A stretch of DNA of 54,977 bases from Verrucomicrobiota bacterium (GTDB taxonomy: Bacteria > Verrucomicrobiota > Verrucomicrobiia > Verrucomicrobiales > DEV007): positions 1 to 54,977 of the forward strand of contig QQNE01000014.1 in the NCBI GenBank assembly GCA_003402735.1, written 5' to 3'. Under the pieces are notes generated by a model, which did no database searches, was not told the DNA's origin, and saw nothing but the letters and a program-made list of their open reading frames with translations. Positions 36,132 to 45,612 of the stretch are shown here, in pieces (positions within the stretch are counted from its first letter, which is position 1; each line of letters starts with the position of its first letter). A program made the translations under genes and the position numbers.

Positions 36132-36701
36132 TCAAGCCGACACTTCCAGGAAATTGCGGAGGATCTGCTTGCCCTCGATGGTCAGGATGGACTCGGGGTG
36201 AAACTGCAGACCGAAAATGGGAAATTCCCGGTGACGAAGCCCCATGACCTCGCCCTCCTCAGTTTCCGCTGTGATCTCCAGCACCGCCGGGATGCTGCTG
36301 CGCTCCACGATCAGGGAGTGATACCGGGTGGCCACAAATGGGTTTGAGAGTCCGGTGAACAAGCCGTCGCCATGGTGATGAATCATCGAAGTTTTTCCGT
36401 GCATCAGTCGCGGCGCTCGGATCACGTCTGCACCAAACACGTGGCCGATGCATTGGTGGCCCAGGCAAACCCCCAAGATCGGAAGGGTGGGTCCGAATTC
36501 CCGGATGACCTCGTTGCTGATTCCTGCCTCTCGAGGCGTGCAAGGTCCGGGCGAGACGCAGATCTGCTGCGGGTTCAGGGCCCGGATCTCCTCCAAGGTG
36601 ATTTGATCATTGCGGCGGATGGACATCTGCGCCCCCAACTCACCAAAGTATTGGACCAGGTTGTAGGTAAAGGAATCGTAGTTGTCGATGACCAGGAGCA
36701 T
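36132..36701 (-). CDS. trpG: Anthranilate / aminodeoxychorismate synthase glutaminase component
   Basis: A 189-residue class I glutamine amidotransferase that supplies ammonia to TrpE. The catalytic triad is visible: C79 in GVCLGHQ and H168/E170 in [24 protein letters not shown] at the start and [11 protein letters not shown] are typical of TrpG/PabA. It starts 11 bp after trpE, so the pair is translated together. Adjacent trpE supports TrpG, but a dual role in folate synthesis (PabA) is possible. Confidence 0.95.
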   Translation of the reverse strand: MLLVIDNYDSFTYNLVQYFGELGAQMSIRRNDQITLEEIRALNPQQICVSPGPCTPREAGISNEVIREFGPTLPILGVCLGHQCIGHVFGADVIRAPRLMHGKTSMIHHHGDGLFTGLSNPFVATRYHSLIVERSSIPAVLEITAETEEGEVMGLRHREFPIFGLQFHPESILTIEGKQILRNFLEVSA

Positions 36702-36712
36702 GACGTTCGATT

Positions 36713-38230
36713 TCAGAGGCTGGGTCCCGTGAGGGTCCGGGCATGTTCAACGGCTCGGATCAAGGCCTTGGCTTTGCTGACCGTTTCCTGATACTCGCTG
36801 GTCGGGTCTGAATCCGCCACCACACCGGCACCGGCCTGAATGTAAACCTTGCCGCCTTGCACCACCGCCGTGCGCAGGGCGATGCAGGAATCCAAGTTGC
36901 CATCGAAGCCAAAATACCCGACCGCCCCCGCGTAAGCGCCGCGGCGGCTTTTTTCAATCTCCTGGATGATTTGCATGGCCCTCACCTTGGGGGAACCCGA
37001 AACCGTCCCGGCCGGAAACGTGGCCCGCATCACGTCATAGGAACTGTGGGCCGGGTCGATCTTGCCCTCCACGTTCGAAACGATGTGCATGACGTGGCTG
37101 TAACGCTCAATCGTCATGAGATCCGAGACCTTGACCGTCTGGTATTTTGCCACCCGCCCCACATCGTTCCTGGCGAGATCGACCAGCATGATGTGTTCCG
37201 CCCGCTCCTTTGGATCCGCGAGCAATTCCTCAGCCAAGTCCGCGTCCTCCGCTTCCGTCGCACCGCGCCGCCGCGTGCCGGCGATGGGACGGATCTCAAT
37301 CTTGCCGTGCAAGGACCGGACATGAATTTCCGGCGAGCTGCCCACCAGCGAAAAACCGTGGTCGAAGCAGAGACAGAACATGTAGGGCGAAGGATTGATG
37401 TGCCGCAGAGCCCGGTAAAGTTCCACCGGCCCGCCCGGATAATCGATCTCAAACCGCTGGGAAGGCACGACCTGGAACACGTCCCCAGCCAGAATGTATT
37501 CCTTGGCCGTGCGCACCATCGCCTCGTATTCCTCACGGGTGGTGTTGCTGGTCCACGCCGGATCGGAGACCCCGGGCGCGACCGCACTCATCGGCTCCGA
37601 AAGCAGCGGACGACGGAGTTGAGCGATGATCTCGTCGATCCTCTCCCGGGCCCAGGCAAAGCCTGCTTCCGGCCCTTCGTGCTCGTCCAGGAAAACGTTC
37701 GCCACAATTTGAAGCAGGCGGTAACGATGGTCGAACGCCACCAGGGTGTCCGCCAGCATGAACACCATGTCCGGCAATCCAAGGGGATCCCGCTCTGAGC
37801 CGGGAACCGTCGGCTCGAAAAACCTGACCATGTCGTATCCCAGATAGCCCACCGCACCTCCGCTGAACGGCGGCATCCCCGGCACTTCCACCGGCCGGAA
37901 GGCCTTCATCAGCCGTTCGAGCTCGTGCAGAGGGTCTTCCCCTTCCGCCACCGTGTAGGTGCGCGTGCCGCTGCGCTCCCGAAGTTCAACTTCCCGACCG
38001 CGCGCCGTGAAGACAAACCGCGGATTGTTCCCCAAAAACGAATATCGCCCGATCTGATCACTCTTCTCAGCGGATTCCAGCAGAAAACTGCACCCGCCCA
38101 TGGCCATCAACTTCTGAAACGCCGATACCGGCGTCTCGTAATCTGCCGTGAACGACGCGCTCACGGGCACGAGGTTCCCACGGGCCGCGAGGCTTACAAA
38201 GTCGGCAAAGGCGGGCTGGAGCGGGACCAT
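36713..38230 (-). CDS. trpE: Anthranilate synthase component I
   Basis: A 505-residue chorismate-binding enzyme that makes anthranilate with TrpG. Landmarks: the N-terminal feedback-binding region with [58 protein letters not shown] and the C-terminal [18 protein letters not shown]. An ATG at 38230 is chosen; a TTG at 38251 gives a longer start. No trp leader peptide with tandem Trp codons was seen in 38231-38293. It is followed by trpG. Its upstream neighbour is a toroid prenyltransferase-like gene 63 bp away. Confidence 0.96.
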   Translation of the reverse strand: MVPLQPAFADFVSLAARGNLVPVSASFTADYETPVSAFQKLMAMGGCSFLLESAEKSDQIGRYSFLGNNPRFVFTARGREVELRERSGTRTYTVAEGEDPLHELERLMKAFRPVEVPGMPPFSGGAVGYLGYDMVRFFEPTVPGSERDPLGLPDMVFMLADTLVAFDHRYRLLQIVANVFLDEHEGPEAGFAWARERIDEIIAQLRRPLLSEPMSAVAPGVSDPAWTSNTTREEYEAMVRTAKEYILAGDVFQVVPSQRFEIDYPGGPVELYRALRHINPSPYMFCLCFDHGFSLVGSSPEIHVRSLHGKIEIRPIAGTRRRGATEAEDADLAEELLADPKERAEHIMLVDLARNDVGRVAKYQTVKVSDLMTIERYSHVMHIVSNVEGKIDPAHSSYDVMRATFPAGTVSGSPKVRAMQIIQEIEKSRRGAYAGAVGYFGFDGNLDSCIALRTAVVQGGKVYIQAGAGVVADSDPTSEYQETVSKAKALIRAVEHARTLTGPSL

Positions 38231-38293
38231 GAACGGAGGGGCATCAACCAAACACGCTTTGCGCCATTTGCATGGACAAAATGAATCCCACGT

Positions 38294-39178
38294 TCAGAGC
38301 GAAAGATGCCCCAACGCCAGGAGCCCATAATAGGTGTATTCGACGTCCACCACATCGTCTGCCCAACTCCCGTGAAAGCCTCCTTCGTTCGTCCAGAGGG
38401 AGTCGACAAAATCCAGGCAAGGTTCCTTGATCCGTTGCAGCGGAGCCTGCAGCCCGTCCAAGGCATGCAGAATCACTGCGGTGGAGAGGAGGTCCGGCAT
38501 CGGCGCGTCCGGGATGGCGCGAAATCCGCCCTCCGCGTGGTAACAACGCAGCAACCACGCGGGAATCTCCGGGCCCAAAGGAAGCCTCAAATTTCGGCCC
38601 AAACTGACCGCGGCCGCCGTGGCAGGCCCGGAAGCGATGCGGAAAGACGGATCGTTGGTCCAGCCCCCTTCGGGCGTGCGCAAGGTCTCCAGACAAGCCT
38701 TCAGCCGATCCGGCCTTGGCGGGACCCTCGCGTGATCCGCGTAGGCCGCGTATCCGATGAGGCAACCGTAAGCCGACCCGGCCTCGGCGCCCAACCTGGC
38801 ATCATACCCTCCGTCCGGCGTGCGATATCTCTCGACTCCCGCCAACAGGCGGGTTCGCAAGGAATCCGCAAGCCTCGCGCTGCGCATCGCAGACCAGAGC
38901 CGCAAAAGGCAGCAGAGGTGGATGAAATCAAGTCCATCCCCCTCACCAAACCCTCGCAGATAATTCAGCAACGGTTCTTCCGGCAACTCCGCGCGCAACG
39001 CCGTCAACGCATCAATCGCAAAGGAGGTGTAATAAAGGTCGCTCCGCGCCTCTCTCCCGCAGAACCCGCCGTCCGGCATTTGACAGCCGCGCACAAAGCT
39101 CTCCACGAGCGCCGTCGCCTCCCCGAGCAGGCCCGGGGCAAGGCGGGCCACCTGGAGCATCTCAAGACGCAGAGACAT
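38294..39178 (-). CDS. Prenyltransferase/squalene-cyclase-like toroid protein
   Basis: A 294-residue alpha/alpha-toroid protein with five regularly spaced Gly-Gly motifs: MPDGGF (34-39), TPDGGY (120-125), TPEGGW (168-173), HAEGGF (214-219) and TNEGGF (263-268). This is the pattern of terpene cyclases and protein prenyltransferase beta subunits. The end VDVEYTYYGLLALG is close to the Rab/geranylgeranyl transferase beta pattern, but the zinc ligands are missing: no D-x-C pair is visible and the usual His of the last motif is Glu or Tyr. No DxDD terpene cyclase motif is apparent either. The first 17 bp overlap the end of the DUF116-polyprenyl synthase gene. Function unknown. Confidence 0.83.
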   Translation of the reverse strand: MSLRLEMLQVARLAPGLLGEATALVESFVRGCQMPDGGFCGREARSDLYYTSFAIDALTALRAELPEEPLLNYLRGFGEGDGLDFIHLCCLLRLWSAMRSARLADSLRTRLLAGVERYRTPDGGYDARLGAEAGSAYGCLIGYAAYADHARVPPRPDRLKACLETLRTPEGGWTNDPSFRIASGPATAAAVSLGRNLRLPLGPEIPAWLLRCYHAEGGFRAIPDAPMPDLLSTAVILHALDGLQAPLQRIKEPCLDFVDSLWTNEGGFHGSWADDVVDVEYTYYGLLALGHLSL

Positions 39179-40928
39179 GCGCCGCCACGGAAGACGCCGG
39201 TTCTTCTTCGCGCACGCCGTTGCGCACCTCGAACTCCCGGCACCATCCTTTGATCTCCAACTCGTTGAACATTTTGCCGATCACCCGTCGCAACAGGCCC
39301 TTCAGGTTCGCGCTGTCGATCTCCGCCAGGCTGCGCACCGCCGTCTCCTTGTAAGTCTCAAGCATCAGAAGACACTTCTCATCGGCACCGGTTTTGTGAA
39401 CCAGTTCGCGCACGGCGCGGACCGTGGTCCCGGCCTGCGGTTCACGGCTCCAAAGATCGTCGAGCCATTGCTTGTCGGAACCGCTCGCCAGCTCCCGCGC
39501 TTTGGCCAGGAGAACGCTCGGCCGCAGACTCCCGAGGTAATTCTCCCCGGCATCCTCGGAGAGATCATCCATGTCATCGCGGATCTGATAGGCGATTCCA
39601 AGCGCCTCGCTGTAGCGGTGCAAGGCTTCCTGATAGTCCTCCAGTCGGCCGGCAAATGCCGCACCCAACTGCAGGGCCACTTCAAAGGCCGGGGCGGTCT
39701 TCTGCCGGAAAATCTCCAAGACCTGAGAGGATTTCAAGGTGGCCGGATTGCGCGCCCAGGCCAACTCCGCCCCCTGCCCCCTGCAGAGCTCACGCTGGCC
39801 TTCCGCAGCGGCCCGAAGCATCAAGACGATGTCCTTGGGCGCAGCACCGCACTGACCGATGAGCCGATAGCCTTCCCCGATCAAAAGGTCGCCCGCGTTG
39901 AGCGCAACCTCGATGCCCTCGGATTCATGAAGCGTCGGCTCCCCGTATCGCTCGTGATCCTGGTCCTCAATGTCGTCGTGAATCAGGGAGGCCTTGTGAA
40001 AACATTCCACCGCGATCGCCAGGTCACGGATGCCGTCCGGAATCGCGCCTTCCGGATCCTCGCGCAGGGCTTGATAAGCGGCCAAGGTGAGAAAGGGACG
40101 CCAGCGCTTGCCGTCCTTGGCCAACCAATCCCGCGCGACCCGCTCGGCGTGGCCGTCCGCGCCCCCCATCCGTGCGTCGAGCGCCTCGCGGGTGAACCAG
40201 CCGCGCACATCCTCGTGGATCTGGCCCAGGTTCAACCGCCGGGTCTGGTCCTCGCTGGTGAGGTGGATGTATTCCCACACCCAATCATTGTCCACCGTGG
40301 TGTTGATGCAGTCGTCCTGAAGCAACGGGACCGCGATCGAGGGAATGGCGGCGGCCTCCACATACGGGAACGTCCGTTCCAGGACGGGAAGACAGCTGAT
40401 GCCGACAATCGCCTCGATCCGGCCGGTCTGGATCAGGGACATCACGATCGCTGACCCCTCGGCCACCAGAACCGCGTAGCCCAGACGCTCCGCCTCGTTC
40501 TGGAAGTCTTGGATGGTGCACAGGCCGCACTGCTTGCAGAGGAGACCGAATTCATCAAATGGTGCCGGACATTTCTCCTCGACCCGCAGGCACTTCGGCA
40601 TCAGCAACAGCCGCCGCTCATACGGGATGGTGGCCAAAGTCTCCCGCCAAGCCTCGTTGCTCACGCAAACCGCCACATAGTGCAGATACAAATCGTCCGC
40701 GTAACCCGCCTCCCGCAGAATTTTTCGGGCATGCACTTCCAGTTCATCCAGGGGCATCGGAGGCACCACCCGCTCGGATTCCACATAGGCGCGGATCCGC
40801 TTGAGAAGCCCGTCCCGCTCCGCCTTGGTCTGCGGCAGGTTTTTCTTCGGCGGCCGGAACCGCGTCGTGGTCAGAGGCAGGGACTGGGGAACCTTGACGG
40901 TTTTGAAGTCGGAACTTGGCTGGGACAT
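39162..40928 (-). CDS. DUF116 - polyprenyl diphosphate synthase fusion
   Basis: A 588-residue two-domain protein. Residues about 60-230 match DUF116: PKCLR with C113, C120, then CKQCGLC (C131, C134, C137) and later cysteines C179 and C207, which could bind a metal or Fe-S centre. Residues about 250-560 are a trans-isoprenyl diphosphate synthase: GKRWRP (273-278), the first aspartate-rich motif HDDIED (317-322) and the second RDDMDD (450-455). Both Asp motifs are intact, so the enzyme should elongate allylic diphosphates; chain length is not readable. No signal peptide. It overlaps the toroid gene by 17 bp. The combination with DUF116 is unusual to my knowledge. Confidence 0.87.
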   Translation of the reverse strand: MSQPSSDFKTVKVPQSLPLTTTRFRPPKKNLPQTKAERDGLLKRIRAYVESERVVPPMPLDELEVHARKILREAGYADDLYLHYVAVCVSNEAWRETLATIPYERRLLLMPKCLRVEEKCPAPFDEFGLLCKQCGLCTIQDFQNEAERLGYAVLVAEGSAIVMSLIQTGRIEAIVGISCLPVLERTFPYVEAAAIPSIAVPLLQDDCINTTVDNDWVWEYIHLTSEDQTRRLNLGQIHEDVRGWFTREALDARMGGADGHAERVARDWLAKDGKRWRPFLTLAAYQALREDPEGAIPDGIRDLAIAVECFHKASLIHDDIEDQDHERYGEPTLHESEGIEVALNAGDLLIGEGYRLIGQCGAAPKDIVLMLRAAAEGQRELCRGQGAELAWARNPATLKSSQVLEIFRQKTAPAFEVALQLGAAFAGRLEDYQEALHRYSEALGIAYQIRDDMDDLSEDAGENYLGSLRPSVLLAKARELASGSDKQWLDDLWSREPQAGTTVRAVRELVHKTGADEKCLLMLETYKETAVRSLAEIDSANLKGLLRRVIGKMFNELEIKGWCREFEVRNGVREEEPASSVAAHVSAS

Positions 40929-41047
40929 GCGATTTGAGAGGTGGAGAGGCGAACGCCCTTCCGATCACCGACTCACCATGTCCCACCTGTCACCGGAATG
41001 CGATTCCATTTCTCCGAAGGCCACAAAAATTTCCGAATCTGAGGGGA

Positions 41048-42211
41048 TCACACGCCCGTTTCCCGGCCCTCTCCGCCTCCGTTGATGGCCCGTAGAAGAT
41101 CGATATCCGGGATGAGCCGCACGAGTCCGGCGGCCATGTCGTGCGCGGGGTTTGGCGATTGCCGGATTTCCCGGCCGATCACCCGTTGGAGCAGTTCTCT
41201 GAAACCGGGAAGACCGGCGTATTCACCGGAGAGAAAAAGAGGGGCCCCTTGCACGACATAGCGCTGCTCGCGGCTGAGGCCCTGGACGGAGCGGTTGATG
41301 GCATGTTTGATCCTGAGCAGGGTCGGGGCCACGGCCCTCTGAAATTGGGCACCGTCGGTCTCGAACGACACCGGCTTCCCGCGTTCCACTTGGTCCACCC
41401 AGGCCTCCCAACCCATCAGGGATTGGCTCCCCGTGAACCCATGCTGCCGGAAATGTTCGAGCAGATCCTCCTCCATCGGGGCGACCGCATTGGATTCCTC
41501 AAAATAGATGCGGATATCCTGGAGGAGATCATCGAAGCCGATCGGAAGCCGCAACCGGGCCAACGACCCGCTCATGCTCATCACCATGAACCCGGTCCAA
41601 TCCCGCTCGAAAACCAGCACGGAACGCAGGTCGGGCTCGAGAATGTCCAGGCCGAAGCCGACCGCCGCAGCGATCTCGGGCTCGCAAAACATGATGTCGC
41701 GCGAAGGGATCCGGATCAGTCCCTCCGTGCAGATCTCCTTTAAGAGCGGGCTCTGGAAATTCCCGGAACACAAGATCCGCGGACGAAACATCCGGGCGCT
41801 TCGAAAATGCCGCTTCACAATCCGCTGAAGAAATTCCCCAAACATCTGGGGATTCTCCGGCACGCCGTGCCGCAACAACGGCAGCACCTCAATGCTCTGT
41901 GGCTCGCGCCCCACCAGTCCCCGCGCCTTTTCCCCCAGCGCGATCACCTGACGATTGGCTCGGGACCGGGCCACATAAGCAGGATAGGACGCAGGTTCCG
42001 GCATTTCCCGGCTCGCCACGTGCACGTTCTCACTGCCCAGGGCGACCACTAGATCATCCAGAAAACAGTTCACGCCACCGATCCATCTGGCCCAACGACC
42101 CAGAGCCCCAAGGGAAAAAATCCGCCGCCGCGCAGCGGCAACGGACCCAGCGGAAGCCCCCAAGCTGTCGTCGGGGGGCGGACTGGAGTCACTGGTCCGG
42201 AAGATTGCCAT
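41048..42211 (-). CDS. Degenerate MreB-like actin-fold protein
   Basis: A 387-residue protein whose order of segments follows MreB: DDLVVALGSENVHVA (52-66) at the phosphate-1 strand, VIALGEKARGLVGR (89-102), a PENPQMFGEFLQRIVK region, then CEPEIAAAVGFGLDILEP (176-193) and VLVFERDWTGFMVMS (198-212) at the phosphate-2 strand. The Asp-Leu-Gly-Thr and Asp-Gly-Gly-Thr loops of true MreB are replaced, so ATP binding is doubtful. The last third is divergent. I start it at the ATG 42211; a TTG at 42265 is possible. It lies between htrA and the DUF116-synthase gene. It may be a structural or inactive partner of MreB. Confidence 0.7.
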   Translation of the reverse strand: MAIFRTSDSSPPPDDSLGASAGSVAAARRRIFSLGALGRWARWIGGVNCFLDDLVVALGSENVHVASREMPEPASYPAYVARSRANRQVIALGEKARGLVGREPQSIEVLPLLRHGVPENPQMFGEFLQRIVKRHFRSARMFRPRILCSGNFQSPLLKEICTEGLIRIPSRDIMFCEPEIAAAVGFGLDILEPDLRSVLVFERDWTGFMVMSMSGSLARLRLPIGFDDLLQDIRIYFEESNAVAPMEEDLLEHFRQHGFTGSQSLMGWEAWVDQVERGKPVSFETDGAQFQRAVAPTLLRIKHAINRSVQGLSREQRYVVQGAPLFLSGEYAGLPGFRELLQRVIGREIRQSPNPAHDMAAGLVRLIPDIDLLRAINGGGEGRETGV

Positions 42212-42304
42212 GGAACAAGGACGGGACAAACAGCCCCCCGCGATCTTCCCGCAAAACCCGTGCAATTCCCAGTCTTTTTGACCCGTAGCCGAAGTTCAGA
42301 TCTC

Positions 42305-43903
42305 CTACTTCACGCGGACCGCGAGAATGCTGCGGCTGTCTCCTTCCGAGACGCGCAGCAAGAGGACCGTTCCCGTGAACTCCTTTCGGGCCTTGAGTGC
42401 CTCCGCCACCGTGACCACCGGAACCTGATTCACTTCCACGATCACCATCCCGGCTTGAAGCCCGGCATCGGCGGCGACGGAATCAGGTTTCACGCTCTCC
42501 ACCACCACTCCCACGACATCCTCCCCAAGGCGGAATTTGTCGCGATTCGCCGAGTCCAACTCAGCGATCTCCACGCCCTCCAAAAACTTCTGGGGAGCGC
42601 CGGGGACCACCGGGGCGCTGCCCAGAAAATCCCTCGGATCGTCGGGCAACTCGGCCAATGACAAGCTCACGGTCCGCACATCGCCGTTCCGGAAAACCTC
42701 AAAGGTCACTTGTTCGGACGGTCGCGTGTTGCTGATGGTGAGGCGGAGTTTGTCCGGATCCTCAGCACGAACGCCGTTGTATTTCAGGATGATATCGCTC
42801 GGCTTCAGCCCCGCCTTGGACGCAGGGGTATTCGGGTATACGTGAGAAATGGCTACCCCGTAGTTTTCCTTCCACCCAAGCGCCTCCGCCAAATCAGGTT
42901 CCAACGGCTGGAGAGAGACACCGAGAAAGCCGCGCCGAACCTTCCCGCCACCGTCTAGCAATTTTTCCACCATCTCGACCGCCATCATGGACGGAATCGC
43001 GAAACCGATGCCCACATTGCCTCCGCCGGCACCGCCCTGGATCGCGGTGTTGATCCCAACCAATCGTCCGGCCGCATCAATCAGGGCTCCACCGGAATTC
43101 CCCCGGTTGATGGCCGCATCCGTCTGGATGAAATTCGCGTAATCCACGATCTGGACATCCGTGGCGCTCCGCCCGAGCGCGCTCACGATCCCCATGGTCA
43201 CCGTCTGGGCCAAGCCAAACGGATTCCCGATCGCGAACATCACGTCGCCCACCCGGAGACGGTTGGAATCGCCCACCGGAATCACCGGCAGATTTTTCCC
43301 ATCGATCTTGATCAGAGCCACGTCGCTCTTGGGGTCGCTCACCACCAAAGTCGCCTCGAAGGACCGGGAATCCCCCTGGAGTTCCACCCGCAGTCCCTTG
43401 GAGTCCTCCACCACGTGATTGTTCGTCAGGATGTAACCGTCCGCAGAGACAATCACCCCGGACCCCGTGACCGGCTGAACGTCGGGCATCTGATCCTCGG
43501 GAAGACCGTCCGGGAAGAGACGCTTGAAAAACGGCTCATTGAAAAAGTCGGGCAACTCGGCGTTTCCCTCCCGCTTCGAAAAGATCGTGACCACGGCCGG
43601 GGTCGCTTTCGCCAGCATGTCCGCGTAGCTCGTCACCGCGGCGCCGCCGGGCGCGAGAGGTGTCTGGTCGAAGGTCAGCTTCTTGTTCCACTCCGCAGAC
43701 GTGATTTTGCCGGGAGCAGGCGCGGCCGGTTTCTTCGCCTCGGCGGGCTTCGGTGCTTGGGGCTTCGGCTCCACCGCCTTTGGTCCGGGCACCACCCCCG
43801 GGCCCTTCTCCTGCGCCCAACACGGCATCAAGGCGGAGCAGAAGAGCAGGAGTGCGCCAGTCAGCGCGTGGTTGGGGATGGCAAAGGTTGGAACTGTTTT
43901 CAT
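42305..43903 (-). CDS. DegP/HtrA-family periplasmic serine protease
   Basis: A 532-residue Do-like protease/chaperone. A signal sequence (ALTGALLLFCSALMPCWA) is followed by a Pro/Lys/Ala-rich linker to about residue 66. The trypsin-like domain carries H163 (LTNNHVV), D194 (SDVALIK) and S270 (RGNSGGAL), a full catalytic triad. Two PDZ domains follow: one from GFLGVSLQPL (about 315-405), one in the last 100 residues (VGVVVESVKPDSVAADAGLQ). It removes misfolded envelope proteins. Confidence 0.94.
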   Translation of the reverse strand: MKTVPTFAIPNHALTGALLLFCSALMPCWAQEKGPGVVPGPKAVEPKPQAPKPAEAKKPAAPAPGKITSAEWNKKLTFDQTPLAPGGAAVTSYADMLAKATPAVVTIFSKREGNAELPDFFNEPFFKRLFPDGLPEDQMPDVQPVTGSGVIVSADGYILTNNHVVEDSKGLRVELQGDSRSFEATLVVSDPKSDVALIKIDGKNLPVIPVGDSNRLRVGDVMFAIGNPFGLAQTVTMGIVSALGRSATDVQIVDYANFIQTDAAINRGNSGGALIDAAGRLVGINTAIQGGAGGGNVGIGFAIPSMMAVEMVEKLLDGGGKVRRGFLGVSLQPLEPDLAEALGWKENYGVAISHVYPNTPASKAGLKPSDIILKYNGVRAEDPDKLRLTISNTRPSEQVTFEVFRNGDVRTVSLSLAELPDDPRDFLGSAPVVPGAPQKFLEGVEIAELDSANRDKFRLGEDVVGVVVESVKPDSVAADAGLQAGMVIVEVNQVPVVTVAEALKARKEFTGTVLLLRVSEGDSRSILAVRVK

Positions 43904-44030
43904 GAGAATCGTGTGGACCCTGTCAGGATGATCGAGAGAGTCGACCCGGGAATCACTCCACCGGGTCTCACGATCTTACGTTTGTCCACCATGGAGGATG
44001 ACTTCTGATCCGAAAATTTCAGGTGCCCTG

Positions 44031-44891
44031 TCATTTCTGCCCGAGGGCCGCGTGTGCGTTCCGGCTCCACCAGCGCGCGACCGCGTCCGCGTCGAAACAA
44101 TTCTGGCCGGGATAACCGGTGAGGGTTCGAAACGAGTCAAACGCCTGCCGCACGACGAGAAGACTGCGGTCCTCCTGGATAGATTGAAACAGGGCGCTCC
44201 GAGCTGCCGGAGAGGACTGCCTCTGGAGGAGTAAAGCGCAACGCTGCCGTTTGATCTCGTCCTGCTTGAGATCATGCAGAACCTGGATCAGCGAAGCGAC
44301 CGGAATCTCGGACTCGGTAGCTGCGGTCGGAAAAATCTCGCGCGGATCCAGCGATGGCGGTTCCGAAAGTCCGGGACGATCATAGGCCATCTGAATCCGG
44401 ATCAGACTTGCCTGCACCGCTTCGTGATCGGGGTGGGCGGCGGGCAATTGGGCGACCCGCTCCCGCAGCTCGTCCCAAGCCTCGCGATCCCGGCGCCAGA
44501 TCGCCCGATCCTCAAGGCGGAGGATCTCCATCCGAGGATCCGAGGCATTGGCCGAAGCCGTGGTCTGCCGCTCCGTGGTCTCAGGCTCCACCAGCCCTGC
44601 GGCGAAGTGCATCCGGACCTTGGCGATCAGGGCCGAGGCTTCGTTCGGAAAGGCGATGGCCAGCCCGGCGACTGTTCCCAAAACGAAAACCTGGGCGAAG
44701 ACCGCGATGAAGAAAACGCCAATGCCGCTGATGCCGCGGCGCCGTCGGTGGCCAGGGGACGTGGGTGGATACTCCACCATCAAATCTCCCGACAGGAGCC
44801 CGGGCTCCTCCCCCTGGGACCGGCGCGAGGATGAAATTCCCACGGTGGAAGTGCCTGGGCGGGCTTGAGCGGATGCTTCGCGAGGCGACAT
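44031..44891 (-). CDS. Single-pass membrane protein of unknown function
   Basis: A 286-residue protein. Residues 1-50 are Ser/Arg-rich and cytoplasmic-looking, with RRRR just before the one membrane helix (about 54-80, GIGVFFIAVFAQVFVLGTVAGLAIAF). The rest is a helical domain with conserved-looking RREDW-type and HEAT-like segments, ending in TGYPGQNCFDADAVARWWSRN, similar in style to ends of HEAT-repeat proteins in PVC genomes. It lies between htrA and a thioredoxin-like gene on one strand. I do not recognise a family. Confidence 0.78.
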   Translation of the reverse strand: MSPREASAQARPGTSTVGISSSRRSQGEEPGLLSGDLMVEYPPTSPGHRRRRGISGIGVFFIAVFAQVFVLGTVAGLAIAFPNEASALIAKVRMHFAAGLVEPETTERQTTASANASDPRMEILRLEDRAIWRRDREAWDELRERVAQLPAAHPDHEAVQASLIRIQMAYDRPGLSEPPSLDPREIFPTAATESEIPVASLIQVLHDLKQDEIKRQRCALLLQRQSSPAARSALFQSIQEDRSLLVVRQAFDSFRTLTGYPGQNCFDADAVARWWSRNAHAALGQK

Positions 44892-44954
44892 CGGTTGATG
44901 GGACGAAAGGAACGAGCGATACCGTAAAAAAATTTTCGGCGACCGGCGGAAAGT

Positions 44955-45545
44955 TTATCCGAAGTAGGCAGGTTCGCCACCCGTTTTCCATTTGATGTTG
45001 CACCCGCTGCTCGGTCGGTTTCGTCTTGGGTCGATCCGAACCCCGCGAAGAGTGGACTCGATCGCGGCTCGCAGCTGGGCACCGGTCACCGGAGCGGCGT
45101 TTCCCGGGCGGGATCCGTCGTATTGTCCGGTGTAGCAAAGTTCCCCTTTGCTGTTGAACAGAAAGAAGTCCGGGGTGCAGGCCGCGTAGTAGGCCTTGGC
45201 CACCTCCTGGGTCTCATCCCAGAGGTAGGGAAAGTCCCAGCCATGTTTCGCGGCGAATTCGATCATCTGGGATGGACCATCTTCCGGATACGCTTCGGTA
45301 TCGTTGGAATTGATGGCCACAAACCCGACATTCCGCTTGGCAAAGCCCGCTGCGAATTCGCCGAGGTGCGGCGCGAGGTGCTTCACGTAGGGACAATGGT
45401 TGCAGGCGAAGACCACCACCAGGGCATCCTTCCCCTCCAGCAAATCGGTCGATCGATAACGCCGTTGCCCCGAGGCGTCGGGCAATTCAAATTGAGGGGC
45501 CTGGGCTCCCGGTTTGAGTTCAAAGGTCGAGCGGACTTCTGCCAT
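44955..45545 (-). CDS. Thioredoxin-fold redoxin family protein
   Basis: A 196-residue protein of the AhpC/TSA-redoxin superfamily, without a signal peptide. The active-site-like CNHCPY (C49/C52) follows ALVVVFACNHC; AVNSNDTEAYPEDGP and the CTPDFFLFN strand (the cis-Pro segment) are typical of the thioredoxin-family protein group of PVC and Proteobacteria. It probably reduces a peroxide or disulfide. It is followed by a 61-bp gap before osmC on the same strand. Confidence 0.88.
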   Translation of the reverse strand: MAEVRSTFELKPGAQAPQFELPDASGQRRYRSTDLLEGKDALVVVFACNHCPYVKHLAPHLGEFAAGFAKRNVGFVAINSNDTEAYPEDGPSQMIEFAAKHGWDFPYLWDETQEVAKAYYAACTPDFFLFNSKGELCYTGQYDGSRPGNAAPVTGAQLRAAIESTLRGVRIDPRRNRPSSGCNIKWKTGGEPAYFG

Positions 45546-45586
45546 ATGCTGGCTTCAGCGAAAACCGAAGATTCTCCAGTTTTCAA

Positions 45587-45612
45587 GACTGAAATTCACA
45601 GCTGAATCAGTC
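45587..45612 (-). terminator. Imperfect hairpin at the end of osmC
   Basis: GACTGA (45587-45592) and TCAGTC (45607-45612) with an inner TTCA/TGAA pairing form a stem with a two-base bulge. It overlaps the osmC stop codon. No clean T-run follows on the minus strand, so the terminator role is weak. Confidence 0.3.

Noticed and set aside
34678..36201. A 507-codon plus-strand open frame
   Set aside because: Antisense to the 1,025-residue secreted protein and running into trpG; no start signal or family motif.
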